Source of the DNA: Rhea pennata
Lineage: Eukaryota; Chordata; Aves; Rheiformes; Rheidae
DNA: 64,000 nt
NCBI RefSeq assembly: GCF_028389875.1
Contig: NC_084670.1
Location: 37,599,333 to 37,663,332, forward strand
Reading direction: 5' to 3'
A program made the position numbers and the translations under genes. Positions 18,740-31,834 of this stretch are shown piece after piece (within the stretch, counting starts at the first letter, position 1; each line of letters starts with the position of its first letter). The notes under the pieces are model-generated. The model saw nothing but the letters and a program-made list of their open reading frames with translations. It was not told where the DNA came from and ran no database searches.

Positions 18740-19779
18740 GATGAAAAAAAGTGTCTATATGTGTGCTTATAGGTGGTCAAGATGACGAGTCCAATCCGAC
18801 ATATAGAGATATGACTCTCTAATAAGCTCAGATAGTGCAACTCTTGCCATGCCCAGCAATTTCAGATCTCTGTTAATATCCCTGTTTACTGCCTCTTATT
18901 TCCCAGCCACTGAACTTCCTTTCTCATCTCTGCTAGAGCAAAAGGTCTCTTCTCCTTCCTTCGGATAAAATTAACTGTCTCAGTGCTGAGGTGTTGCAAA
19001 CTATCTCAATATCAATGGCTATGCTGTCCTCTGTCAATCTGCTCTAGTGTTTTAAATCACTCCTTTGAAGAGGGAAACTGTGTTGGAGCTCTGCCAAGAG
19101 TTTGCCACTTAACTAAGGCAGTCTCCTGGTTTGCCTCCTTGTCTTCCCGAGTACTGACATGCACTGTTGTCTTTGAAGATGCTGACCTTGAAGGCCTGCC
19201 AGCTTTCCTGAGCTCCTCAGCCCTTCAAAGCTGCTTCCCATGGCATCCCACCTAGAATTACCTTCCATAAACACAGGTCTTGTCATCTCCAGTCCTGGGT
19301 CTGGACACTGCTTTTCCTCTTCAGTCCTTCACTCCTCATCGGATTTGAAACTCCACTATTTCACACTGACTGCAGCTACAGCTACCACTGATTATCACTT
19401 CCCCAGACAGTTCTTCCTTACTAGTGATAGTAGAACCCACTGGGCCTCACCTCTGGTTGGCTCATCCAGTACCTCTGTCAAGAAGATATCTCTGAGACCC
19501 TCCAGAAATCTCCTTGTCTGCTTGGGCCCTGCAGGGCTACACTTCTTGAAGATGTCAAGGAGGTTCAGGTCCCCAACAAGAACGAGGGTCTGTCATCCAG
19601 AGACTTCCTCAGAATTTCTGAAGAAGGCCTCATCTGCTTCCCCACCACGATTATGTGGTCTGTAACAGTCTCCTGCCACCAGGTCCCATGACAGGCTTCT
19701 CCTTCAATCTTTGCCTTCAAGCTCTCAAACAGCCTCTCATTCATTCCATAGAAGAGCTTCTTGCATGGAAGCTGCTTCT
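18740..19779. other. Intergenic stretch with no recognised feature
   Basis: About 1 kb between the OR1 polyadenylation signal and the next CR1. Short open frames only, none with recognisable motifs. The TC-rich wording around 19240-19560 resembles decayed CR1 5' sequence on the minus strand, but not clearly enough to call. Confidence 0.4.
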
Positions 19780-20625
19780 TCACAGAATCACCGAATCACA
19801 GAAAGGTTGAGGTTGGAAGGGTCCTCTGGAGATCATATAGTCCAGCTTCCTTGGTCAAGAAGAGTCACCTAAAGCACATTGCACAGGTTTGCATCCAGGC
19901 AAGTTTTGAATATCTCCCAAGATGGAGACTCCACAATCTCTCTGGGCAACCTGTTCCAGTGTCCTGTCACCCTCACAGTGAATTTTTCCTCATGTTCAGA
20001 TGGAATTTCCTGTGTTTCAGTTTATGCTCATTGCCTCTTGTCCTGTCACAAGGCACCACTGAACAGAGTCTCGTCCCATCCTCTTGACACCCTCTTTTCA
20101 GGTATTTGTAGATATTGATAAGACCCCCCCTCAGTCTTCTCTCCTCCAGGCTAAACAGGCTCAACTGTCTCAGCCTTTCCTTTCTTTCCTCACAGGGGAT
20201 ATGCTCCAGGCCCCTTATTGTCTTTGTAGCCCTACGCTGGACACTCTCCGTAGCTCCATGTCTCGTACTGGGGAGCCCAGAATTAGACACAGTACTCCAG
20301 ATGAGGCTTCACCTGGGATGAGTAGAGGAGGAAGAGAACTTCCCTTGACCTGCTGACATCGCTCTAATGCACCCTAGGATACCATTGATCTTCTTGGCTA
20401 CAAGGGCACTTTACTGGCTCATGGTTAACTTGTCCACCAGCACTCTGAAAGTTCTTCTCTGCAGAGCTGCTTTCTAGCAGGTCAACCCTCTATCTGTACT
20501 GGTGCATGGGTTTATTACTCCCTAGGTGCAGGACCCTGCAGTTGCCCTTTTTGAATTTCATGAGGCTCTTCTCCATCCAACTCTCCAGCCTGTCCGTGTC
20601 TCTTAACTGCTCCCTGCCAGGAGTG
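19780..20625 (-). repeat. CR1 LINE fragment, minus orientation
   Basis: On the plus strand it begins 'cacagaatcaccgaatcaca' and 'gaaaggttgaggttggaagg', the reverse of a CR1 3' end. It then runs through the segment encoding the C-terminal reverse-transcriptase region (minus-strand frame about 19973-20290 with [20 protein letters not shown]) and ends near 20625. It is 5' truncated, with several frame breaks. Confidence 0.9.
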
Positions 20626-23600
20626 CGGTGGACTTCTAGCTAAGCAAATGGGAGTATTCTCTTTCTCCTGAGTTGAATTGCTTGTTGGGCACTACAGACT
20701 GTGCTGAGCCTATCTGGGGTGAGTCAGGAGGAATGCCATTTCCTAAACAGAGGGTGCAGCCCTTTTGGTATGAAAGGCTGCCTCTAGCTGCCACTCTCAA
20801 AGGGTATTTTTTTTTTTCATATAGTTCCAATGCAGTATCTGCCAATGCTGAGAAAGTGCTTTGGACCTCTCTGGTCTCTTTGAATGGCCCTAGACATTTG
20901 GCAAATGATTCTCCTCTTCATGACAAATCAGAAAACCTCTGTGTAGACCCCTGATTTGAGGAGAACCCTATTCACCAATCTTTTGGAAACATTTTTTTTT
21001 CTTTCCAGAATCACATTCCTCTGTCTATACCTAAAACTAGATACTTCTCCATCTGACTTGTGGCTCCCTGGACAATTGTTGTCAAGGAGTCACATCTGTG
21101 GAGCTTTGGGAAAGTCTCTGCTGGACTGTTTGGCCCTGTCCACTCCAGGCACCTTTCGTGCTAGGTGATGGTTAGCTCAGATGTGACATCTACCCTGTGC
21201 ATGGAGATGCCTAGGGGAAATGAATCCCCCCCTGTGCGTTGCTGCACCCTAAACCTCTGCAGTCAAGAAGAGAGCAGGGGGAACATGATTTCTCCCTTCC
21301 TTCTCTAAAATGGCTGGGGCTCACACTAGTAAGAGAAAATACCACCTCCTTTTAGACCTGCAATATGGACTTCTTGGAAACCATAAAGTCTTCTTCAGCC
21401 ACCATGAAGAAATCTCAGTGGGGATGAGAAGCAAATACCATCTGCTATATTTACTTGTTCTTTTTTCCATTGGCCCCAAAAAATGTAAATAAAAATAAAA
21501 TGTAGGATAAACAACTCCTACATATTTTTTTCTACAACCAGGCAATTTCCCAAGGTTAATTTTAGACCAAGCTCAGTTGTCATTTTCTGTGGAAAGATAA
21601 ATTTTCTTTAATATATGTCTAGTGAATCATTTTATTTTACACACTCTCTTTTCCTTTGTATAAAAAAGGAAATGATGCTATATAGACATTAACAGCATAC
21701 ATATACCAGTGCTTATAATTAGTAATGCCAGACATTTTTTTGCCACAAATATATATATATATGCTAATCTTGCTAAAACTACTGATACTTCTATAAGAAC
21801 ATTTTCCATTTGTGGAAAGAAGATTATATCCTCTCTTTTTCTTCCTACAAACTACAAATGTTATTGTCTGCATGATGTAAACTTGCATTCCTAAAATTTT
21901 AGCTAGCCAATAAATCATCTAGCTAAGTCTTCTGCTGCCTACCTCTCCACTGGTACCATAATTTGTCCACCTGCCTGGCTGTCTCTCTGTCTATCTATTT
22001 TGCAAGGATTTTGATTCTTCTCTCTGATATTTATCCTGCCTCATCTTTGTGTAATTGGTGGCCAGATTTCCAGTCCAGAGCCTTGTCACTAGTTCCTGTC
22101 TGTAATCATCTCTATGCCCACCCTCCTGTGGTCACCTCTATCTTGCTGCCTGTGTCTCCTGATCCCATGCCCATCTCTGTCAATTAGGACTGGATCTGTT
22201 GCATGGCCACATTTTACAGTCATTTCAGGAATGAGCATATAAAGCATTACTAAGATACTGAATGACTTGTTGCATGCTGTGACTTTTGGAAACTCCACAG
22301 AATTGTTTGCCCTGACTGTATGTGCAGGTGATTGTGATTGCACAGGGGAGGTGTCAGAGGGAATTGGAGCTGACCTGGGAGCTGCAATGCTGCATCCTGT
22401 TGTCCTCTGGCAGGGGCTGGGGAGAGGGAAGGTTTCACCAGAAACAGCTGAGCCTGAGGGGACTCATCAGAGAAAGAGCCAGCAGCAGGCTGCCCACAGG
22501 GACCTTGGCCTCAAGGGTCCTCCTGCTGCTACGTGTTGGGGAGTCTCAGGTCCCCAGAGGACGTAGACATTTATCAAGTTCATTTGAAATACATGCGTTC
22601 AACACTGGCTAGGTTTTCAGACAAGGAAAAGAACAGAAGCTGTTTCATCATGGGCTCATTACCATCATCACACTTAGCAAAACCCTTCCTAGACAATGAC
22701 CTCTCCTAGTAGACACCCTGCAGAGAGGAAGAGGCAAGAATCATCTCATTATCGCTGCTGCATGCTAACGAGCTCCTGGGGGACAGTTACCAAGTGTGGA
22801 AGGCCACGACAGGAATGCAGTTTTGGGGAGGTCTAATAGGGCCTCCTGAGGGCTGTTAGTGATGAAGCTGTTTTGGGAAATCAAAGTGTGCTTCCCTGGG
22901 GGCTGAGTAGAGCAGAAAGTCAGAGGCAGCAATTTCCGGATGACAAAGGAAGGAGGCAGAGAGGTCTTTGTCACATGGCCCCTTGGATGGGCCCTACCAA
23001 GCCAAGGGACCAGATGCTAATCCCCAGCCTGCCAGAATGGTGATGCTTTTCATCATCCTCAGCCTCAGGTTCCTCCTGGTCACCATGCGACATCTAAAAT
23101 GCCTGCAATGTCCTTACCCCAATCCTAGGACTGCCCCCCGTCATCTGTCCCCCAGACTGCCTCCCTTCCCCTGACATCTCTCAGCCTTATCCCTCATCTC
23201 CCAGGAGTCTGACCCCAAAGAGGTGGTCTCCAACACCTCCAAATGCCACTGCAGAGTGATTCCCCAAGCTACCAGTACCTACTGCTTGAGTGGTGCCATG
23301 CAGTCATGAATCATTGCCCACGTTTCCTCACACCTGCCCTTGTCACTTCCAATTCTCCACAAAGAACATTCTTTTTCTGCAAATCCATCTTCTGCTAGCT
23401 TCTGTCACTCCATGAAGGCTTCCAAAAATGAACTCATACTCTTCATCCATGGAAAGTAGTGATACCTGTGTAGCAGATAAAAAAAAAGAAAGCAACTGAG
23501 AAAAATCCTATTCTCAGTGCGTGTTGCACAAAATACCCTTTGCAGTTCTCCAAAAAAAAAAAAAAAAAAAAAAAAAAAAGACAAGAATTCTCTTCCGAAA

Positions 23601-25580
23601 ACCAGGTGGCCTGAGGACAATGCCATCTATATATAAAAGTAAGGCAAGCAGTTTTATATTTTTTATCTTCAAATCTCATTTCCATTACTTCATCCTCAGA
23701 CCCATGAAACTACCCAGAATAGAGCAGGGAGTTGTGCTACAGCATCTCTGGAGGTGAGCTTCTGTATATCCTTTCTTCTACCTCAAAAAAAGCATACAAT
23801 AGCTCACTTCCATGCAGTGTGTGCATGGGGAATGCCCTGGCTCTGCAGAGATGCTGCTGTAGCCTTGCAGAAGAGATTCTGAGGTGATTCTCAAAGAAAA
23901 CATTATCCAGACTTTATTAAAAGCATCACGAGTGCTGCTAAAGCAAGAGATGGATTGCTGCAGATACTTTGTGCCCTGATATTCAGTCTTAATTTTAGCT
24001 GCAATTGATGATGCCTTTGTGTAGGCGTTTGAGGTTTGGAGATTTTGGAATCTGAGTGAAAGAAAAAAAGCCAAGAGAAAGGTCACTATCCGTAGGGAGT
24101 GGTTCTGCTTGCTCTACCGCTAATGGCAAGCAGTAAAGGGCATGAGATGGGAAAGCAGCTTTGCCAAATAAGATCAAAGACGGAAAAACAAATGGATCAC
24201 CATTCTCAGATCACAGGGCAACACACCTGACACCCATTCTGTGACAGCTGCAGTGTAGCTTGACCACCTTTGGACATAGCACAAGGAGACTGGCTTTCCT
24301 CCTTCCTAGGAGGACAGTGTGGACCAAGATGAATTGAGATTCCAAAGCTCCTCTTTGCATTCATTGGCTATATGGGAGCTCAGGGACCTTTCACATGGAG
24401 GCAACAACATGAGAGTCATGCATGCTTGTTTGGGAGATGTTGTGGCATTCATCTGACACAAGATCAGGACTTCATGGGAGGGCAGCAGGATTTCAGGGCT
24501 GGGGTGATGGAGATGTTGAGGAAAGAGGTGATGTGATGGCCTAATGGGCTCAGTTGTGGGAGAGGCTATGGGAGGTGGTTATGAAGGGCCCAGGGCAAGG
24601 GCAAATGTATTTTTATAGGGGAATCTATGCCATGCTCAGCATGGTAAGGGGTGGTTCCTGCTCTGGGTCAGAGTGCCTGACAGCACTGTGCACAAAGGGG
24701 CACCCAGGATCAGCACACCCTCTCGGGCCCCAGAGATATGTTCAAGGATTTCAGAAATGGTTGGAGCTGTTCTGCTTCCATACTCCTAGTCCTTGGACCC
24801 TGGGTCCTGTCTGTCAATGAAGATGAAAGCTTTGCTCCCAGTAAGGACCTGGAAGGGGCCTATATTTTACCACTGACCCTCCTCCTCTCAGTAAACTCAC
24901 AATATGAGGTTGGTGGTGTCTGTTCAGGGCAATCTTCACTCCAGATCTCCCTGCTTGATCCATTTCTGGGAGATCTTCTGTTCTTGCCTCTGAGCTGAAA
25001 GGTTTCTGACCATTGAATTCATACTTGTCTTGTCTGCAAGGCAGGAGAAGAGAGGAGGCAGCAGCCCAATGAGCATGGCACAGGCACATTCCATCTTCAT
25101 AGCTTGCAAGACAGAGACTGGACAAGGAGGCAGACCTTGGGCAAGAGGTTTAGTGGGGTGTGATGGTTGTGGATTGCTTTTCCAAAAGAGTTTTTTTTCT
25201 TTGTTTCAGGATGAAAGTGATCTGGCTATGGAATATGACATTCTTTAGGGGTGGGTACTATGTCAGATGATCCCAAAACCTTTGCCATGGAGGTTTACTG
25301 CACTGGTGGCAGCATGCAGGAGGTGGAAGCAAGGAGAACCTACAAAGGAGCAATTGAGAAACATAGCCTGAGCATGGAGGGATGGTGTCAGGAAAGCCAA
25401 AGCTCAGATTTGAGAGGGCATCCTTTGACACTTGAAGAGCTGAAGAATGAAAGAGTTGATCCATTGTTGAATGGAGTGGGTGACTTAATGAGAGTCGACT
25501 CACAGAAGGCTGAGGATTCCTGAAAAGATTCAAGGAGAAGTAGAACTACTAGGGGTGGATGAGGATTGCATCAGAGATTA
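20626..25580. other. Long intergenic stretch with no recognised gene
   Basis: Nearly 5 kb with only short open frames lacking family motifs. Contents noted: a T-run near 20809, a short TA run near 21750, an A28 tract at 23552-23579, and no CR1 3' end that I can recognise. The block at 22760-22930 is purine-rich and unrecognised. I see no splice-bounded coding exon. Confidence 0.4.
23552..23579 (+). repeat. A28 homopolymer
   Basis: 28 consecutive A, preceded by CC and followed by GACAAG. It may be the poly(A) tail of a retroposed sequence, but the bases before it give no recognisable parent transcript and no flanking target duplication is evident. Confidence 0.85.
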
Positions 25581-25589
25581 CTCATGAGA

Positions 25590-27330
25590 ACTCAGCCTCT
25601 GAAAGCCATGGGACCTGACAAGCTGCATCTGAGTGTAGTGAAGGAAGGCACCAATGTCCTTGCAAGGACGGTCTCTGTCATTTTTGAGCGATCAGGGCAG
25701 GCATACACAATGACTGGCGGAAAGAAAATTTGAAGCTGTCTTCAGAACGAGCCGTTCTTGACATCATTAATTAATAGTCGAAGGAACAACAGGTGAGAGT
25801 TCACTTTACTGAGATTTCAGTGTCTCAGCAAATCATGGAGTGAGTCCTTGTGAAACACATTTATGAGCACTTGGAAAAGAATGCGGCTGGCAATAATCAG
25901 CATGAGTTTCCCAAGTTTAACTCTTGCCTCACCAACCTTGTTACCTTCCACAGCAGAACAACTGGATTAGTGGAAGAGGGAAGAGCAGTGGATGTCAATT
26001 ACCTTGTCTTTAACAAGATTTTCTCAAGACATGATTTCTCAAGTCAGGATGTGATGGTCTACATGGGTGGACAACCAGAAGAACAACATTGATTGGGTGA
26101 CTAGGCACACTGTAGACTGTTTGATGGGTCATACTCTATCTGGGGACTTTTAACAAGTGTAGTCCTTCAGTGGTCTGTCCTGGGATCTGTCCTGTTTTAC
26201 ATCTTTATCACAAACCTGGAGGATGTCTGCAGAAGAGAACAAACTGGGTGGGTAACACCCAATATGCTCAAAAACAAAGCAGACATCAAGAGGGACCTCA
26301 AATGTCTTGATAAACAGGTAGCATGAAAATGCATGAAATTCAACAAATGCCAAAGCCTGCCTCTGGGAATTAAAAATCCATTGCAACAGCAAAGGCTGGA
26401 GACAGATTACAGGGAGCAGCAATGGCCAGCTGCTCCAAGATGGATAGCCTGCTGGCAGTCAAGTGTGCTAACATAGTCAACAGGGCATAGACCTCACCAG
26501 CCAAGGCCCAGCCCCTCCATATCCAAGGAAGGTGAGCAGGGAAGACCTGGAAATGGTAGGCAGGTTCAAGCAAGACTAGATCATCAGGCAAGTTCTTGCT
26601 GACAAGGCAGGTCTGATGTCAAGCTGGGAACGCAAGTCACCAAATCAAGATCAGATCCAATGAGAGTGGTCGGGGTCAGACAAAGCCCTATAGCTGCAGG
26701 GCAGGTCCATAGAGATGAGGCATGTCCAAGGTCAAGCTGGAAAGTCAGGCTATGAGTCAGAGTCTGGATCAACAGGGCCCATGGCCAGGAACAGGCACAC
26801 CTGTAACACAGCTGTGGAGAGGCACACCTGCAATGTAGCTCAAGGTGGGACTGAAGATTCAGGGCTGAGCTTAAATGAGCTCCTGGGCCTTTGAGAGGGG
26901 GTGTATGTGGAGGCCCCTAGTGAGTCCAGTCAGGGCTGTGAAGGCCTCTTATTGCCCGCAGGCTCTGTCAAAAGCCTGACCAGGAACAGTTCTGTAGAAA
27001 AGAGCCTGGGGATCCTGCTGCACAGCCAAGGCAACGTGAACTGGAAGTGTGCCCTGGCAGTGAGAAAGGCCAACAGCCTCCTGGGCTGTGTGCACAGGAG
27101 CATGGCCAGCAGATCAAGGGGAGTGATCACACCCCCTTACTCAGTGCTCATTAGACCACATTTAGAGTGCCACATCCAGAGCTGAATCCCAAATACAAGA
27201 AAGACAACAGCATACTGGAGCCAATTCAGTACACGGCCATTAGGATGCTCAGGAAGCTGCTGCACACAATTCTGTGTCCATGGAGCCAGCAGCTCCTGCC
27301 TTCCAGCCAGGGCAGAGGCCAAGGAGACTC
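25590..27330 (+). repeat. Old, heavily degraded CR1 LINE
   Basis: Plus-strand remnants in the correct CR1 order: a segment at about 25600-25690 ('gccatgggacctgacaagct'), a segment at 25850-26090 whose translation retains NQHEFPKF..SCLTNL and EEGRAVDVNYLVFNK, and a segment at 26960-27330 with VEKSLGILLHSQ, then RKANSLLGCVHRSMASRS and ALIRPHLEY-like LIRPHLECH. Between about 26380 and 26900 the order is lost. It is much more diverged than the other CR1 copies here and represents an older insertion. Confidence 0.65.
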
Positions 27331-27639
27331 CAACAGGACTGAGAGGAATCCTGCCCTGTAGCACCCACTGATGCAACAGCAGGAGCAAAGGAGGTCTCTG
27401 AGAACCAATGAGGTAAGAGAGAGGAACAGAAATCGGGAGAAAAGATCAGTAGCTCTGCTCCCTTGCACCCCTTTCATACCAAGCTCCTGTGCCTCAGGGA
27501 GAGGTTGGAGAGCCCTCTACCCTCAGGATACAAACCCTGCACCCAAGCGGGACACATCATGGAGTCAGGGAATGTCTCCATGGCTGGGACGAAGTGCTGG
27601 AGTCTCAGCCTCTTCCTCCCCACTGACCATTGTGGGGGA

Positions 27640-28760
27640 CCACCTGAAGCCATCAGGGCTCTCTAAACCTGAGTGAGTCAGTGAACAGAGAGTTGGCTGC
27701 AGGCAGGTGAGGGGAATCCCATTCAAGAGATCTCTCCCGACTTTGTGTCAGGATTTTTTAAGGAGGCCTGCTGATTATGCAATCTCAGTTTCCTTTACAA
27801 AGAGGCAAGTCCCAGCATTTGAGTGTCCAGAGTTATGGGGAAAGCTGTATGCCAGAAGTGTTTACAAAGTTCCTAGCAGTTCAATGGGTTTCAGTCTCTT
27901 CTGAGGGCCAGTTATGCATTGCTCACTCTCTGCAGTTCCTGGGGAGCGATGAGCTGCAGCAGGAACCTTCAGAGACTCGTTAGTGCTATAAACCCCAGGA
28001 CACTCTGGAGAACACAGGGCATTCAACTGCTGCTGGAAACTCCCTAGCAGAGCTGCTGGACGAAGACAGAAAGCACAGAGCAATGCCTGATCCCTGGGTC
28101 AGGGTTTGCAGAGAGCTCAGAGAGGAGAAGGACACATTAGAGAAGAGAGAGAGGATGACATCTCACACCTTGATCATCATTTCCCAGCACTATCAGCACA
28201 GAGGTCATCACCTCATCCTGAGGACTGCAGGTGAAGTGGTGAGGCTTTGCATGGTGGCATCTATGAGTGAGAAAGGGGATGGGCATATTCCTTCCTGGAT
28301 GTCTTCTACTCTAGCTCCCTCTTCCCTCCACACATATCTTGTGATGCCCTTGTTAGCTGAACAGAGTCCTGGGGAGCTTGCTGATGGGTGCGGAGTTAGA
28401 TGGGTTGCTGGCCCTGAGCCAGCCCAGAGCCCTGCCAAGGGGCACCACTACCTCACCTGGGAGATAAGATCCGGGCAGAGGCCTATGCTTCTCAGGCAGG
28501 GACTTTCCCTGGCTGTGCACACAGGCATATCCCAGGCAATCACCACAAACAGGAGGGGAATGAAGCTCTTTCCTGATCTCACCTATGCTCACCATGGAGA
28601 CACCCACTCCTTCTCCTAGCAGTGCTGCTCGGGGAGCCCTGTGAGCACAGCTGGCAGTGCTGAGGTCTAGCTGCTGGACTATGCCATAAGGCAGCCCCAA
28701 AGCCCTCCAAAACCATTGCTGAGGGGGGAACCTATGCAAGGTGAATGATCTTCCTTGTTC
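27640..28760. repeat. Duplicated sequence upstream of OR2 (matches 7990-9470)
   Basis: Direct counterpart of the block upstream of OR1. It is followed by OR2 after only about 700 bp, whereas in the first copy the split CR1 and provirus lie between the block and the gene. No protein is recognisable. Confidence 0.7.
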
Positions 28761-29457
28761 CCTATCCTTCTGCTCTTCTGAAAACCTCTCTTCCTTGTAC
28801 TGGCCAATCAGCCTAGGTGTCCATCTTCCCTCATATCGAGCTCACTTTTCTCTCTGAAGCCCATGTGGAAGCTCTCCAAGAGCCCTCTCAGGCTGTTCTA
28901 CTGCATGGTGGCATGGACATCAACTGCTCACACCGTCAAAGGAAGCACATGGCCCATTCCTTCCAAAACAAGTGTTCTAGACAGCAGAGATAAGCCACTT
29001 GGCTAATTCTCCTCTTTGGAGGAGAAAGGCATCTGACATGATGTGCTCACATAAAGGGATTTTCTTGCCTGGTGAGGACAGGGCTTGCTATCTGGAATAA
29101 CTTCAGGTGCAGGAGAGACACTGTCACAATGTCAGGGAATGCTTTCTCTCCTATACTGATCATAGAACTACAGAATCACTGATTCTGTGATTCTCTCCTA
29201 TACCTCTGCCCCAAGAAGGAAATGAGCACTTCTGTGGGGCAGCTCACCTCTCTGGTTCTCCTAGGAAGCCCTTCCCTTTGGATGTATGGTTTAACTTTCT
29301 GCAAAAATAAACTAGTTCTCTCATTTCACTAGTCATGGAGGTTATTAAGGGAATACAAATGCAGTCAGAGAAGTGTCAGAGTCATGTTTGTTCTGATAGA
29401 AACTTTCTTCATGATTACTCTGTAGAAGAAATGAATAAATAAAGCTCTTTCTCATAG
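28761..29457. other. 5' flank of OR2, no recognised gene
   Basis: Contains a small palindrome at about 29172-29190 (arms ACAGAATCA and TGATTCTGT around one base) that resembles the tail octamer of CR1, and ends in the polypyrimidine tract and AG at 29446-29457 that probably form the splice acceptor of the OR2 coding exon. No open frame of note. Confidence 0.45.
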
Positions 29458-29500
29458 GTATCCTTGCTGGCAAAGAGGAGTGAGGGAGCTGAGGTGCTAC

Positions 29501-30457
29501 ATGGAGAAAGGGGAATGGGAGAATTGCACATCGTCCGCGGAGTTTGTCCTGCTTGGAATGAGGAATGTCCCCTCACTCCAGACACCACTCTTCCTCCTCT
29601 TGCTCATGGTCTATTTGATAACGGTGGCTGGGAACATCCTCATTGTTGTGTTGGTGGTGGCAGACTGGCACCTGCACACACCCATGTACTTCCTCCTGGG
29701 CAATCTCTCCTCCTTGGAGATCTCCTACAGCTCCACCATCCTGCCCCAGCTGCTGGTCAGCTTCCTGACTGGGGACAGGACCATATCTGCTAGGGGCTGC
29801 ATTGCACAATTCTATTTTTTTGCCTCTTTTGTGGTTACCGAGTGTTTCCTACTGGCAGTCATGTCCTACGATCGGTACTTGGCCATATGCCAGCCCCTGC
29901 TCTATGCAAGCCTCATGACGCAGAAGTTCTCACTGCAGCTGGCAGCAGCATCTTGGCTGGTGGGATTGCTAATCTCCACAGTAGTTATTTCTTTCATATC
30001 TGAGTTGAAGTTCTGTGGCCCCAAGGTCATTGACCACTTCTTTTGTGATTTTAAACCATTGCTGGAGCTCACCTGCAGTGACACCAGTGTGGTTGTAATT
30101 GTAACTTTCTTCCTATCTTTTTTGGATTTAGTCTTCCCCTTCCTGTTCACAGTGGCCTCCTACATGTGCATCATAGCTACCATCCTGAGGATCCCATCCA
30201 GCGTGGGCAGGCAGAAGGCCTTCTCTACCTGCTCCTCTCACCTCACTGTCGTCACTGTTTTCTATGGCACCCTCATCATTGTCTACATGCTGCCCAGAAC
30301 CCCCAGACTCAGACAGCTCAACAAAGTCTTCTCCTTTTCCTACACTGTCCTCACGCCCCTGGTCAATCCCCTCATTTACAGCCTGCACAACAGGGAGGTC
30401 AGGGAGACCCTGAGGAAAGCAGTGAGGAAAGCTCTGGTCTGCACCCAGAGCTCATAG
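29501..30457 (+). CDS. Olfactory receptor 2 (OR2), class II, OR11A/OR6/OR10-like
   Basis: 318 residues, a complete single-exon seven-transmembrane odorant receptor. The start is the first ATG after the likely acceptor at 29456-29457; an upstream in-frame GTG at 29480 is not used. N-glycosylation site NCT at 8-10, GN at 44-45, LHTPMYFLLGNLS at 59-70, conserved Cys 100 at the start of TM3 (GDRTISARGC), MSYDRYLAIC at 121-130, FCGPKVIDHFFCD in the second extracellular loop, RQKAFSTCSSHLTVV in TM6 and PLVNPLIYSLHNREV at the TM7 end. All hallmark residues are present, so it is probably functional. It aligns with OR1 without gaps through TM7. OR11A1-like is a tentative family name. Confidence 0.93.
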   Translation: MEKGEWENCTSSAEFVLLGMRNVPSLQTPLFLLLLMVYLITVAGNILIVVLVVADWHLHTPMYFLLGNLSSLEISYSSTILPQLLVSFLTGDRTISARGCIAQFYFFASFVVTECFLLAVMSYDRYLAICQPLLYASLMTQKFSLQLAAASWLVGLLISTVVISFISELKFCGPKVIDHFFCDFKPLLELTCSDTSVVVIVTFFLSFLDLVFPFLFTVASYMCIIATILRIPSSVGRQKAFSTCSSHLTVVTVFYGTLIIVYMLPRTPRLRQLNKVFSFSYTVLTPLVNPLIYSLHNREVRETLRKAVRKALVCTQSS

Positions 30458-30647
30458 CAGTTGTGTGCTACTGCACACAAAACATTGATGGTTCTGCAAG
30501 GTAGTAAACTCAGTACAGGTGATATTATGCTGCAGAACAGTTATCCCTTCAGAAGAACATGGCACAGAGAATATTTTTTAGAAAGCAGAAGGGAAGAGAG
30601 TACGGATTTATTTCAGCATTTAAATGCATGGTTCAGAAGAGAATGGA

Positions 30648-30688
30648 AATAAATTCCCTTTCTTGGTGCCTCCTTTCTAGACAATAAA
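30648..30688 (+). terminator. Polyadenylation signals for OR2
   Basis: AATAAA at 30648-30653 and again at 30683-30688, about 190 and 225 bp after the OR2 stop. The position matches the signal after OR1. Confidence 0.5.
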
Positions 30689-30920
30689 GTGTGTTACTGT
30701 ATGTGGGAAATGTTGCAATGATGTGGTCATTTTCTTTTCCTGTGATGACAGGGGATTCATCTGGGGTGCGATCTGAGACAACAGGGAGGGAGATCAGGAG
30801 TAGCAGTACTTTCCTGACTGTGGATTCCTCAGATGGGAGCCATCTCCCTCTGCTGTGAACATTTCCAGGGTAGAGGTCAGTGCCTCAGCACACAGCACTT
30901 GCTACTCTAATGTCCAGTGG

Positions 30921-31577
30921 AAATCACAGAATCATAGAATCAGTAAGGTTGGACGGGACCTCTGGAGATCATCTAGTCCAACCTCCCCACTCAGCAGGGT
31001 CATCTACAGCATGTTAGACAGGATTGCATCCAGGCGGGCCTTGAAGATCTCCAGAGAAGGAAAGTCCACAACCTCTCTGGGCAATCTGTTCCAGTGCTCT
31101 GTCACTCTCACAGTGAAGAAATTCCCCCTCATGGTCAGGCCAAACTTCCTGTGCTTCAGTTTCTGCCCATTGCCTCTTGTCCTGTCACACGGGACAACTG
31201 AAAAGAGTTTGTCCTTGTCCCCTTGACACTCTCCTTTCAGGTACTTATACACATTGATAAGATCCCCCCTCAGTCTTCTCCTCTCCAGGCTAAAGAGGCC
31301 CAGCTCTCGCAGCCGTTCCTCACAGGGCAGATGCTCTAGCCCTCTGACCATCCTTGTAGCCCTATGCTGGACTCTCTCCAGTAGCTCCATGTCTCTCTTG
31401 TACTGGGGAGCCCAGAACTGGACACAGTACTCAAGATGAGGATCACCTTCCTCAACCTGTGGGCAACAGTCTTCCTAATGCACCCCAGGATACCATTGGC
31501 CTTCTTGGCCACAAGGGCATATTGCTGGCTCATGGTCAACTTGTCATTCACCAGCACATACTGGTAGTGTTGCTTAA
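30921..31577 (-). repeat. CR1 LINE fragment, minus orientation
   Basis: Starts with 'aatcacagaatcatagaatc' (reverse of the CR1 3' tail), followed by 'ctggagatcatctagtccaa' and the coding part. The minus-strand frame 31004-31390 reads [20 protein letters not shown] through [13 protein letters not shown] without interruption. 5' truncated at about 31577. Fairly well preserved. Confidence 0.92.
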
Positions 31578-31834
31578 ACACATGCTAGTGTCTCCTGACA
31601 TTTGTGACAGCCTTGAGCCTCCCAGACATCAGGAAGTTCCTAGCAGATAGTGAGGAGAAATAGGGAAGGGACCTGCTGGGACTGGTGCTGTAAATGGATG
31701 CTGTAGGTAAACCTCAGGGCATCAGAAAGGATCCTCAATACAGGCATGGGCAAGAGCACTCATGCCTCTAGGTAGGGACTTCAGTGCCAGGCTGTCTGTG
31801 ATTCAGCCCATCTTGAGTATGATGGGCACGTGCA

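Noticed and set aside
29160-29196. Small palindrome as a regulatory site
   Set aside because: Its octamer matches the CR1 tail motif, so a decayed LINE tail is the simpler explanation.
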